Assembly: GCF_014805625.2 (NCBI RefSeq) | Contig: NW_023998458.1 | Location: forward strand, 697,462-761,461 | Length of the DNA stretch: 64,000 nucleotides | DNA from: Glossina fuscipes | Lineage: Eukaryota > Arthropoda > Insecta > Diptera > Glossinidae | Direction of reading: 5' to 3' | Shown here: in pieces, positions 51,210 to 61,854 of the stretch | How positions within the stretch are numbered: the stretch's first letter is position 1 | How the letters are laid out: the number at the start of each line of letters is the position of its first letter | Position numbers and translations under genes: made by a program | The notes under the pieces: generated by a model | What the model was told of the DNA's origin: nothing | What the model saw: only the letters and a program-made list of their open reading frames with translations | Databases searched by the model: none

Positions 51210-51535
51210 GTAAGTAATGAATAAATTATTTCCACACAGATTAATCAGACTAATTTTAAATGTTAGGTTCACCGGCTGATATGTAAGTATTTAAATGAAA
51301 TTCAAAAAAAGAAACAGTGATAATGATGAAAATGATAACTAAAGAATATATATATCTTTGTTCCTGTAGCGGTGGCCTCAGCCCGGGTGACATTGTCACC
51401 CATATTAATAAAAAAGAAGTTAAAACATCATCGGATGTCTACGAAGCCTTGGCGGAGAATACCAAATCCTTACAAATTACAATATTTCGGGGTCTTAAGG
51501 AGATAACACTTACAGTTACGCCGGAGGATCCCTAA
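50138..51535 (+). CDS. HtrA2: Mitochondrial serine protease HtrA2/Omi
   Basis: Exons 50138-51209, 51267-51282 and 51370-51535 give 417 residues. HtrA2 is a trimeric PDZ protease of the mitochondrial intermembrane space, acting in protein quality control and, when released, in apoptosis. Residues 1-60 are a basic, Ser/Asn-rich presequence; 62-78 form a membrane anchor ([13 protein letters not shown]). The trypsin-like domain carries the triad His152 (TNAHVV), Asp184 (NSDLAIV) and Ser261 (FGNSGGP). The PDZ domain runs from about 318 to the end, with [15 protein letters not shown]. After the anchor, VEAKTI (85-89) could expose an Ala-Lys-Thr-Ile terminus of IAP-binding type, but this is inference. 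The start fits the known fly protein (MAL-). The C-terminus TVTPEDP is typical. Confidence 0.96.
51267..51282 (+). CDS. HtrA2: HtrA2 16-nt microexon
   Basis: GTTCACCGGCTGATAT lies between an ATGTTAG acceptor and a GTAAGT donor. Joined in phase it supplies GSPADI, exactly the piece needed to complete the conserved GSPA..GGL.PGD stretch of the PDZ domain. Without it the frame is lost. Confidence 0.9.
51370..51535 (+). CDS. HtrA2: HtrA2 exon 3
   Basis: Acceptor TTCCTGTAG. Encodes [17 protein letters not shown] to TLTVTPEDP and the stop TAA, completing the PDZ domain. Confidence 0.95.
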
Positions 51536-52441
51536 GTATTATTATTAAAAATCAAATGGATTGTTGTCGGCACTTATCTCGTGTCATTGTGCAATTTTTC
51601 AAATGCTCTCACTGCCGCCCGCCACTCGTTAAATATTTCGTACTGTCTACGCTTTTAACGACCACAATTATTATTATTCTTATTATTTTTCTACCTTTTA
51701 TGGTGTGTCTGTTTTAGTTTCGATAAAAATTTATTTATTTTACAATAATATATAATCGGAAAAAATAACTTTTCATTTTTCATGTAAAATAATATTAATT
51801 TATTATGTTCTAGCCCAGGAACCCTAAAATTTAACGTTGTACATAGATTTTTAAAATTTTTTTTCATTTCCGACATTTTCAAAAATCTCGACGAACGGAT
51901 CGAAGTGCTTCACAGATGTTATCTTATAAATTTGTAAAGAAAAAAAGCAGAAGGAGAATGATTACATATTAAGCTTCAATTTGTTTTCATAGAGTCAATC
52001 GAATAATTAATTGTTTACAACAACTGCCTTAAAATATGCTACAAAAGCTGAAGAATATTGAAATTCATTCACAGCTTGGTGCGAAATTCATTTTTGTTGA
52101 TATAACGTCGAGTTTGCAATACATTAGATTAACATTTACTTCAGAGGTATTGACAATTCGCTTCATTTATAGAGTCTGACAATTATTTTCAAGTTCCAAG
52201 TCTGAGATGTACGAGAAAGCAATGAGGTAAACAGTTTTCCGTATCAGTTTCCGAACTAGTACATATTATATTATTTTGAAAATAACAATAATGAAACATT
52301 ACTGATTTCTTTTATAAAAATGAAATTAAAGATGTGTACAAAATATCTCCAGATGAAAATAAAAGGTTTTTCTTTGTTTGTGTGAAACACAGGTCAAAAG
52401 TACTTGGAGAAAAGACGAATTAATAAATTTGTTAAGGTTCA
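51536..52441. other. HtrA2 3' flank
   Basis: AT-rich sequence. No further gene is seen up to the decayed frame at 52.4 kb. Confidence 0.55.
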
Positions 52442-53113
52442 AATAAAGAACTTCGTGTTTACATTGAACCTTTTTTATACAACACGGTGAATCTTCTGTT
52501 TTTGATTTCCTGAATGACAGAAAAAGAAGAAGAACACATTTTCTGTGAACTTCTACTAATCGATTCTAAATATATATGGGTATCATTCGACAATACGACG
52601 AGTACGAAGCAGTGTGGACACGAAGAAGTACGGATGAAGAGAATATGGTTTAGATAAAACTGGCATCTTGTAGAAATGACAATTTCATAAGTAACAATTT
52701 CATAAATGTATTTTCGCTACGATTTTAATCACGTCAAATTAAAAAGTTACACGAGCTTCGAGAAATGGAACATATTTTCATTCGTATACATTCCATTATT
52801 ACATCAATTAATGATGTTCAACGTAAATATACGTCGTAGGTACATAGTTAGATAGATGTAAAAATTCTGCATAGTCAGCCTTTTGTTTCGCGTATAATAA
52901 AGTTTCTTTTCCGTTTTGTCTTTGGGTAGATACGATGATAAATTTTGGTTAGTATTGGTAACACCACCTTCCAAAAATATCAAGTTTTTGTGTAAAGAGA
53001 ATGAAAATATAGGAAACATCGAGGGACTTTCAAGAAACACTCTTCGCCTTCGAAATGTTGCATACAAACTTAGCTCGTCCCTTTACACGCTGTGTTGCCC
53101 CATATGCTTGTAG
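52442..53113 (+). pseudogene. Decayed ORF of about 220 codons
   Basis: A single frame with about nine stops, clustered in AT-rich spots. It gives protein-like stretches: RVYIEPFLYNTVNLLFLIS, MTEKEEEHIFCELLLIDSKY, FEKWNIFSFVYIPLLHQLMM and GRYDDKFWLVLVTPPSKNIK. No introns fit the breaks. It lies 0.9 kb after HtrA2 on the same strand but is not part of it. Unrecognised. Confidence 0.35.
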
Positions 53114-53612
53114 GGCTCTTCCAATGCTTTGTTCATTCATCGCCTTATATTAGACAGGCAGTTGATAAGACCGATAAGTGTTAGAAGGGTGCTCATAATC
53201 TATATATATGTTCGAAATGCATGAAATGTTAAAAGACTCCTGCGTCGAGAAAAAAAAAAACAATGCGCCTTATTCAAGAGCTACCATCGCAGTGGTTGAA
53301 TGATGATTACAAAAAAAAAAAAAAAATTGTACCCGCCTCTTCTACAGAATCCGTCCAAACCTTCGTTTTAATTCAATTGATATGGGTCGTACTACTTCCA
53401 CCGATCGTTCGCAGCTTCGATTACATATAAAATGTATCCTTTAATCCATAGTACTTGCTCCATATTATTCCCGGCTTAAAGATATATTTTTGGAATCTAC
53501 ACCTAAGATTCGAGCAATTTAAATTTGTGCCTTTGGTGCGAGTGTGTCTGTGTTATGCGCACAAAATCATATTTCCAAGATTTCTTTCCCTGGCCGACCA
53601 TAACTCTTATAG

Positions 53613-53813
53613 CGAAGTCCACCGAAGATCGCAGCCGCGCTGCCCAACAAGGTCAACGAGGCGTTCGATCAAGCCTCTGAAGTGCTTTACGCAGCGATGG
53701 ACCGGCACATGGTGGAGCAGGGAATGGGCAAGCGCGTGCAGACTTTACTTACGAAGGGAAATGTTATTAATACACCTAGTGGGCAAACAGAATTAAATTT
53801 TTGCTTAATTTAG
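53613..53813 (+). CDS. GC-rich ORF fragment, possibly RNA polymerase I second-subunit-like
   Basis: 66 codons between stops. The first 45 are strikingly GC-rich with G/C third positions (KIAAALPNKVNEAFDQASEV, MDRHMVEQGMGKRVQ), then the sequence turns AT-rich (LLTKGNVINTPSGQ). GKRVQTLLTKGN..TPSG resembles the GK..YLL.TGN....SGL stretch of RNA polymerase I subunit 2, but this is a weak by-eye match. The acceptor-like CTTATAG precedes it. It could be an exon relic, a captured fragment or foreign DNA. Confidence 0.35.
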   Translation, partial: RSPPKIAAALPNKVNEAFDQASEVLYAAMDRHMVEQGMGKRVQTLLTKGNVINTPSGQTELNFCLI

Positions 53814-54598
53814 TTGTTAGTGTGAAGTTGCCACAAACTCATCGAGTGACTCCGATGTAGAACGAAAGTAAATATAAATTTTCCAGTCATTCTGATAGGT
53901 GCTAGTGTATTGCGGATATATTATATAGTTAAAATAATCTTAATTCTTAAGTCGCATACCCCAAATACATGTTCAATTATTGAGAAGTGTAAATAAACAT
54001 ATACGCTTATTCTCACATGGTTGGCATTTTTACAAATTATTGAGAACATATATACGCTTATTCTCTAAAGGCACCATACTTTATACGCTTATTCCTTAAA
54101 GGCACCATAGATTATACAAATAAATGTTCCGAGGTCGCAGTCGACCTAGATGGAAGTAAAGATATGATGGCCAAAAGTGTAACAAATAAAAAATAGCTAC
54201 AGCAGTGAAATATATTTCCTCCCACGATTAATCAGCATTCTCAGGTGTTAAGAATAAAATTTAATGATTAATGATCGTGTCAGCGAGAGCGACACAATAC
54301 CCTCCTCCTATGTTCCTATGTACCCTCAAATGAATCTTCGAAGACATTTTGAGATGACTTCCTTCCTATCCGCGTAGACACACTGAAATATGACATTAAG
54401 GTGGTATCAATGGATATGGCTATCAAATAAAAGAGCTTGGAGAGCAGAATGCGCAAAATTTAGTGATGGGTATGCGAGATTCGGCCCCCGCCGAATATAA
54501 TTTTCTTACTCGTTTTTGTTTTTTTTAGATGTTGAGTTAATTAAATTATTTAACTCAGAATGAACTAATTGATTCTGTTTTTGTTTTATGATTTTTAG
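53814..54598. other. No coding seen; short palindromes
   Basis: Contains the palindromic repeat cluster. May be an intron of the gene whose last exon is at 54.6 kb. Confidence 0.5.
53979..54100 (+). repeat. Cluster of three short palindromic repeats
   Basis: TTGAGAA...ATATACGCTTATTCTC at 53979-54014 and 54039-54066, and TATACGCTTATTCCTTAAAG at 54082-54101. The last two are followed by (T)AAAGGCACCATA. Related to the site at 30.98 kb. Confidence 0.5.
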
Positions 54599-55005
54599 GA
54601 CAGCGCGTCGACTCTGAATTAAAACAACTGCCGACTTTTTTATGTCCTACCAATAGTTCATTTTCATTACGACTAACATTGGTCGATGTAATTGACAGTA
54701 TTTCGATGGTCATCTGTTCTGTTATATCCAGCAAAAATGTTGTCTTCATTTGCAATAATCACGATTGGGTACGTCCGCCCCGTTTCGAATGGATCGAAAA
54801 TCTCCTCTCTCCCATCATATATTATGAGCTATGTCAAATAGAGTTAACACAACTATCCGATCCATTTCTTTTGCTCATTACAAGCTATTACAAGCAATCA
54901 TCTCACTCTTATAGAAATTGGCTGGAATTAATGTGGCGATTTTCGTTACCCAAGCAATTGCGATTGCTTCCGTGTACATTGAACGAAATTTCAAAGCAAA
55001 GCTAA
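54599..55005 (+). CDS. 3'-terminal exon of an unrecognised gene
   Basis: A clear acceptor (GATTTTTAG) opens a 134-codon frame starting QRVDSELKQLPTFLCPTN and ending LLPCTLNEISKQS, stop at 55003-55005. It contains DVIDSISMVICSVISSKNVV and a Trp-rich part (HDWVRPPRFEWIENLL, NWLELMWRFSLP). The frame is clean and the composition is coding-like, with no membrane segment strong enough to call. Upstream exons were not found in the 3 kb before it. I do not recognise the family. Confidence 0.6.
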
Positions 55006-57355
55006 CGTGAATACACCGAATGCGGGGCAAGACTGCACAAATTCCAATAATTCCAAAAAACGTAACTCAAGATCGTGTTAAAACAACACAATTCGTGTAA
55101 AAAGAGAATAAGATGTATTTACTTTACAGAGTCTCTGAAATAACTTCATCCTGGATATCGTGAACGTTTTGACAAAGCAGATACTAATCCTCCTTGGTTT
55201 TCAATGTTCTCGTAAACACAGGATTTTCGCAACTTTTGAGATGGTAATGATTTGGTTATGCAGGTGACAAAAGAGTTTTTATAAATGATTTATAAATAAA
55301 ATACGCACAACGAACCCACGGAAAATAATACCAAATGGTGGGCCCTTGACATAACAAGTGTGTTTATGGTGAATAAGTTTATTACGTAGATATCACGGAT
55401 AATGAATCGTGCATATCGCTGGTGCGAAGCAGTAATATCTTTGGAAGATTTCTTTTTCTTGTTTCATAGAAATACAACCTGCAGACGGAAATTGGACACA
55501 TTCTTCTATCAGGCAACGTCGTGACAAATATGCTTCGCGATTTATAAAAGCGGAAAACGGTAGAAATATTTGCTGGATATGTATTGAAAAAAGAAAGAAG
55601 CTTTGACATAGAGTCTCAAGTGGTCCCTCAACGGCAACCATCTCTCTGAGGGTATATGTAAACGGACGTGGCACTCGATTAGGGATAGGAGTATAGGTGG
55701 GATTTAACGGTTTGAAGTCTCGCTATGTTCCAACTGGGTGGCTTTTGATGTCATGGTGCCTTCCATCTCAAACACACACATGCATTGATTGCTTGATTTC
55801 ATTAAGCGTTTACGTACCGCTTCGAAAATTCCTTCGCATCAATTATTTCTTCAAATGCTTTTATAATTAAACTATAGCTACAATTGTATTAATCTTTTCA
55901 AGAGAACCAACATTTGTATATATATATATATATATTTGTATATATTTATATTGTGTGTATATTTAATCGGAATTCTCATCAAATTTACTTAACTTACCGT
56001 CATGCGTTCGTATAATAAAACAATTCGATGGCATCACTGTGTCTTTTAAAAACATTGATTGATTCTTTATTCCTTTCACATGCGGGTCATTACCGTCTTA
56101 CTTGTTGCAATTGCGTTCCTTTTAACGCTACACCGAATGAGTTTCATATCAATGCCCCGTAGAATATCTGTGATCTTTCTAAAATGACTCACATATATAA
56201 TTTTGTTTCTTGTACTTTATTGTTAACATGCATAATTTCAAACAAGCAATGGCACTATAGTGGTTATATGCCCTACACCATCCTACAGTAATCAATATAT
56301 CGGAATTTTAAAATAATGCGGCGTATGGAAAATGATCAAATACGTGGTTCGATCGGACCCATTTTTAAGAACGTGCGTTCGTGTTGGACCAAAACAAGTC
56401 GTTGTCCCAAATTTCATCAAAATATCTCCAAAAATTATGACGGATAGACGGACTGGCGGACATACAATAATCAAGTCCTTCTAAGTGCTGCACACATCCT
56501 CACAAACTTACCACAAGCGTTAATAGGGTATAAGCATACAGCATGTTTGTGTGCCCCGCATGAAAAATGAAAGTTGGTCGGCATGATATACTATCGATAC
56601 TATTAGATTAACTTGAACTATGGTCTCCGAGGTCCATTCTGACTTTACTTGTTTTTCCATTTTTTTTTTTTTTTCAGAAATCTCACCTATTTTCACCTAG
56701 TTTTTGATAGTTTGATGCTATTTGTATGGACCATTTAAAATTCTAAAGGTTGTTGGTGTAAAGTCGGAGATGTAATTGCTCGTTTGACTGATTTAATACA
56801 ATTTAAGTATCATGCAAGAGTTATCTATGACTGCCTTCTTCTTACTTTTCCTAAGCCAGTTCGAGCTAAGCTAAGGCATGGCTTAGTGGCAATAGTATGC
56901 TTCTTGGCTTAGCAGAGTCTTCCTAATAATGCTTAACAAATTTTCAATATGAGTATCAGATATTTGATGATCATCTATGAGAAGATAAAATTTTCGATTA
57001 TCAGTTTGTCTATTGTGTACAACATTTCCACAGTCTTCCCGTCCCACATACATTTAGCAATAAGTAATCATTTTCTGCTATTATAGTTAGATAAGACCAT
57101 AAAGATTCAAATTGGGCTGCATTCACTGACCCTTGTAACCGATTCATCCATAATGATGTTGACAATGTAGGATAGTGGCGAATTCATGGTTTATACATAA
57201 AAAATACTTTAAAGAACCGCCCGTTATGTATGAACTAATAGAGTTTCCATTTAATCAGAACGGCGGTCGTAGGATTGATAGTGATGTGGAGGAGGGCATG
57301 AGTTTACTTTGCTGTTTTAATATTTAGTCTTTTAATATTTATATGGAAATACCGA
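55006..57355. other. No supported gene
   Basis: A 93-codon minus-strand frame at 55.39-55.67 kb looks somewhat protein-like (IEECVQFPSAGCISMKQEKE) but has no context. One dispersed-repeat copy lies at 56.3 kb, with TA and T runs elsewhere. Confidence 0.5.
56330..56540 (+). repeat. Dispersed repeat family copy
   Basis: Contains TTCGATCGGACCCATTTTTA, CGTGTTGGACCAAAACAAGT, AAATTTCATCAAAATATCTC, GACGGATAGACGGACTGGCG and the tail CACAAACTTACCACAAGCG ending in AATAGGGTATAA. Confidence 0.65.
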
Positions 57356-57574
57356 ATGTATAACAAGACAAGTTCAAGTGTTAGCGGTGGGAAGACGCCG
57401 CAGAGTCCAAGGTCGCTGCAAACAATATCAGCGCAATTTGACTGCTTTGAGCGCATAACCTTAAAGGCAATTGTGACACATTGGATATGTGCCGTTATGG
57501 TTTGCTTTTATCTTTCGAAGTTTGCTGAAGATGCGCGCGTTCGAATGAGAAATCTTATAGCAGCAAAAACATAA
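57356..57574 (+). CDS. Intact 72-residue small membrane protein ORF, unrecognised
   Basis: Starts ATGTATAACAAGACAAG and encodes a Ser/Thr-rich N-terminus (MYNKTSSSVSGGKTPQSPRS), one hydrophobic segment (THWICAVMVCFYLSKF) and a basic end. GC content is higher than in its neighbours. It is followed with overlap by a decayed frame on the same strand, and several more decayed frames lie nearby. No homology is recognised. Confidence 0.4.
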   Translation: MYNKTSSSVSGGKTPQSPRSLQTISAQFDCFERITLKAIVTHWICAVMVCFYLSKFAEDARVRMRNLIAAKT

Positions 57575-57861
57575 AATTCTATTTTCGATTTGGTGCATTT
57601 CTCTTACCCATCATTTGCCAGGTGGCCAGGATTTTTTATCATCATTTTGAATTTTTAAGTGGCGGACATAATCCTTTTAGGAAGTTACGAATTTTTGGAA
57701 ATCCCATTTCTCTTGGGTCCTTCAGCTTGGCTATTCGGAGATGATGAATTAAAGCCAGTCTCCAATCTCTAGTAGGGGATATGCAAACGTTTCCACTGAG
57801 TAAACGCAGAGAGTCCTTCGCAATCGCACATTACGCAAAATGTCAGCTCACAAACGCTTAA
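57529..57861 (+). pseudogene. Decayed ORF with two adjacent stops
   Basis: 110 codons open except for two adjacent TGA codons. It contains a hydrophobic stretch (FGAFLLPIICQVARIFYHHF), then NPFRKLRIFGNPISLGSFSL and, after the stops, SKRRESFAIAHYAKCQLTNA. It overlaps the end of the 72-residue ORF in another frame, as in compact genomes. Function unknown. Confidence 0.4.
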
Positions 57862-58564
57862 GGCATTTGTAGTATCTATGCTTCTGTGTCGATGTCAGAC
57901 AACATGGAGGTAAGCATTAGAATACATATGGCAAAGGCTAAGGAAAATGTGTTCATTGCTTCTAGCGATTGCGCCAAATTTAAAATTCCTAATGTCGTCG
58001 CCCTGATGTCGAGACTATCACGATGGTGTTTCCTGTAGTGGCACCAATATTTCTTGTTATTGTTGTTGGACTTAGTAATATCGTGTCATATCGCGATGAT
58101 TAGTCACAATTGTTCTGCGCTTAACTTATTTTGCTTATAGAACATTTGCTACCGTGAACGATCCTAACATGTTGTACATATGTCTGTTACCGGCACGATG
58201 ATCACGATGCGGCTGCAGCTAAATGCTGAACGAGTTCGTTGTTGTTCCGTGAGTTCTACACTGTTCTGAAGCACACTGAAATTGTCTCAGCTAAATGCTG
58301 ACTTCCATCCATCAGTCCCCTGTTGCAATCCAGGTTGAATGTTGTTGGCTGGAAGGAAAGAAATGAGCAAAAACAATGAGTTTAATATCGCTTTGTGATA
58401 GTCGTTATGATAGTTTTGTTAAATTTCAAAGCAAAACAGTTGCAACGTTCATAAACGTGTTGTCCTATGGCTGTTGATAATGAAATCCATTTGGCTGATT
58501 CGATTGTTTGTTTCATAAGTCGACTTCGATATTCTTCGAGAGTCATGAAATTTGAAAGCGTAAG

Positions 58565-59434
58565 TTAAAGAACAACACACCTCCAAGTCTTACGAATATC
58601 TTAAGAATGAGTCGTGCAGCGATAAGTCCCTTCTTCGGTGAATTCTTCTGTTGTTTTCTCAAAAAAGTGTATGAACGAATTCTTAGACTAAAAAAACGCA
58701 CGGTTGTCAAAAATATGTCTGATTTGCCAAAACCATCCCCCAATTCATTTTCAAAACCCCCTACAATATTATCTTAAGGATCAGCGATATTTCTCTCAGG
58801 CTCGTATTCAGGGCATTAAAGAAGAAGAAGTTGCTCTAATTATCGCCATGCGATCAAATGCCTTTTGGCCCAATAATATGTTCTGAGAAGATCCATTTGT
58901 TGAAAAGACAATATCTACAGTATAATATACAAAGTGATCCGCATAGCTCATCATGCTTGGAATTTTATTTGAACCCAAACGGAATGGATCTCTTGATTTG
59001 AAGTGAAATTTTCTTAACAAATGATAAAATTTTCTATTTCAAAATTGCTACGTCGACCATCACATGCATACTGAGATGATGGCTGTGGTGATGCTAGGCT
59101 ACTTGTTAAAAAAGAAATTAAATTCCAGCCTATACCTCACTTGTGTTCACATGTAAATCTTTCATGGTAAAATTCCCAAGTTATGTGACTTTCTTGACTT
59201 CATTTGAGACAAAGTCAAGACGTCAATTGCACCTATGATGATCATCTCTCGAGTAAATATAGTCAAAAATAGCGGCTTTAAAGCTCTAAGCGATGGAGAG
59301 CCTAACTTTCAGCACTTTAAATTTTTGGTCTTTTCATTAGAATATCAATGTTGTGTCGTCCTCTTTCAAAGTTACCACAATTCTGTGGAAAATTTCATGA
59401 AATTGATCTAATATCCGATTTAGCATCGCAATCC
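58565..59434 (+). pseudogene. Decayed ORF with stops and a frameshift
   Basis: The first part reads PPSLTNILRMSRAAISPFFG, VYERILRLKKRTVVKNM and MSDLPKPSPNSFSKPP, then the coding signal moves to a second frame near 58780 (GIKEEEVALIIAMRSNAFWP). That frame continues with many stops through HHMHTEMMAVVMLGYLLKKK and SIAPMMIISRVNIVKNSGF to about 59430. There are no splice signals where the frame changes. Partial ORFs on the opposite strand here are judged shadows. Unrecognised. Confidence 0.35.
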
Positions 59435-59688
59435 AAAGAGATTTCGAATCTGAGATCAAGGTAGCTAGAACCATTTTTGCTAATGCGTGTGTCTTGTGTT
59501 TCTCCCCAAAACCAAAGCGAAATATTATACAATCCTGTCGATCGACATTGTTGCGCAAATATCAAGGCAGAAGGAAAGAGTTGATAAATATGCCCATCGT
59601 GTCAACTTTATTGAGTGTATGAAAACACTAAAAGAGTGTCCATACTAACAAATGCGCACACACACATACACGAAGCGCAAAAACATGC

Positions 59689-60620
59689 TTAGGCGCTATA
59701 TTCCAAGTGGTAATCAGACTGAAATACCTCCGCTTTCCTAAATTTCGGTTCTTCTATATGAAATGAAAGCATGTAAAACCAGATTAGATGAATTCGAACC
59801 AGCCTTTCTATTACCCAAGTACATGTTATAGGGTGGGCATCCTTTCCATTAACTGGGGGGCCGTGCTCTTCGCAACATCCAAAACAAGGATGATTTGCAT
59901 CAAATTCACTACGAGGCCATTTTCCGGTTGGATACATCTTCTCAACATTGATATCTGTGTCGTTATACGTTTTTATTCTTATTTTTGGCCCTTCGCCGAT
60001 GATTCCTCCTAATAGAAGAAACAATGCTGAATTTCTCAACCTTGCCCAACAACGCCAAGAAGAATTTTATCTATAATGGACTTTTACTTAACTTATGTTG
60101 CCTAGTGCATGACCTGAAGAATGAAATTCGTTTCGATTCTTTTGAGATGAAAATTTAAGAGAGTGCATTTTTCTCTCTCTCAATAGGAACATCATTTCAG
60201 AGTGAATGGCAGCGTCTGAAAATTAGAGCTTATCCTTACGATTGTGAATACATTTTACTTGAAAAGAAATCCGCGATTGTTGCGGGAATTGATTTACGTT
60301 GAAGTTGTACCGATGGCCGAAAGTGATGTCACTAGGTGCTGAAGGTATCTTTTTTGGTCCATTAGAAGCGTAGGTTGTCTTGATTCGGATGAAAAAAATT
60401 GTCGTTACATTTATGCGTCTTGAAATCAGCATTGACCATAGATTGGGGTTTTTAGCCCGTCGTCATCTGCTACGCTGTCCATCATAAATGGCATAGCACG
60501 AAACTCTCCACAAATGCAATGTTAGTCTTGCTAGTCGTTTAGTAGAAATGATAGCAGTAAGAGCGATGGCGAAAGTTATATAGAAAGCAAATGAAGACGA
60601 ATACCAACTTTTAGTTTTGC
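59689..60620 (-). pseudogene. Decayed single-frame ORF of about 310 codons with few stops
   Basis: One frame stays nearly open from 60620 to 59689, with stops only near 60462, 60223, 60095 and 60077. It starts with a hydrophobic segment (FAFYITFAIALTAIIS), followed by SNGPKKIPSAPSDITFGHRY, then GPKIRIKTYNDTDI and a Cys-rich piece (NHPCFGCCEEHGPPVNGKD). In this composition about 20 stops would be expected by chance. It looks like a decayed intronless membrane-anchored or secreted protein gene. Family not recognised. Confidence 0.45.
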
Positions 60621-61359
60621 GCAAAAAAAGATATTTGATTATACCCCTTATGGGTTTGCAAAAGTGAAGTAAAGTGAAAAATGCGAAACTCTCTATCCGA
60701 AGATGAAAAAGCTAATCCAAGAGCAAAATCGTTAATAATTTCTGGTATAACGGAACGGCACACGATTTTGTGTGTCTTGCAATAAAAATTTCTTAAAGCA
60801 TTATTTTTGGGCTATTTGAAAATGTACAACAAACCTGAAGTTAGACTTCGTCACTGTAGAAGTACTGGTTTTTACATACAGTGCTATCTAAAAAATAGAC
60901 TGGTCCAGATCGAAATTCCTTATGGCCGATTAACTAATGAAAAATTTTCACCATTAAATACGAAATGTTAGGCTTTTTTGCCATATAAAGCTTTATTATA
61001 ACTTCTATATGACTTGGGATGCAAAAAATAGACGTACGTGATTCAAATTTGTCAAGGTTCACATTTTATGTCAAATTATTATTATGAATGAGTTTTCATG
61101 ATAAAGTATTGAAAATTAGACCTTTTTAATGCATAAAGATTTAGTTTCCTGTCCGCAAAAGGGATTGTATGACAAGTGGATCGAAAAATTGGCCCATCTG
61201 ATATAAACTTTTCCGAATATATATATGTAGATTAATTTATTCAGCGTATGCCGATGCTAATCGCGTAGAACGCAATTAAATTTTTCGCTTATTTACAGAA
61301 ATCTGCTGGCGAACACCATCAGTCATTTTCGGAAGGTTACGGTGAAGTTACTCAACGCG

Positions 61360-61690
61360 ACACACATTGACTGAAAATGCCATCTTGGCTAAACGTAGCA
61401 AGAGTAGTCAAAGATACACCGATGCAGCTCAAATAAGAAGTTCTGCCGCTCTAGCATACCCACCAGATATGGTATCTTCTACTTATTACTTTCTCAGATC
61501 GATTGCGGCAGTGTTTGACTGCCACACGGTTCCGCAAAGTTGAAGATGTGCGAAAATGAGTCGATAATTGGATCGCTGCCAAATCAATATCCGTTCTTTC
61601 GAGACGGTATCGCCATGTTTGCCAAAAAGATTGATAAAAGTTGTAAAAAATGATTGAAAATATTTTGATTATATATATATTATACACAAG
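61360..61690 (+). mobile_element. Mariner transposase 3' fossil
   Basis: Plus-strand fragments, with frameshifts and stops: VARVVKDTPMQLK*EVLP, PPDMVSSTYYFLRSIAAVF, VEDVRK*VDNWIAAKS and RLIKVVKND. These follow the order of the mariner C-terminal half (...LGWEVLPHPPYSPDLAPSDYHLF...W..SK...LP.RW.K...). The 5' part and ends were not found. Confidence 0.55.
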
Positions 61691-61854
61691 TTTTTACAAT
61701 AAATGCCTTTTTCGAGCGAAAAAATGATCAAAATTAACGGAATGTCATAATAGAATTTTATCATAATATAATATTATTAAGCGATTTTTTTCGCGAAATT
61801 CTGAAAATTACGATACTTTTTCATATAATGACCTACCAAAATAGGGTGTGATAT

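Noticed and set aside
58543..59020. Minus-strand ORFs opposite the 58.6-59.0 kb decayed frame
   Set aside because: The plus-strand reading is more coding-like; these are taken as its shadow, though this is not certain.
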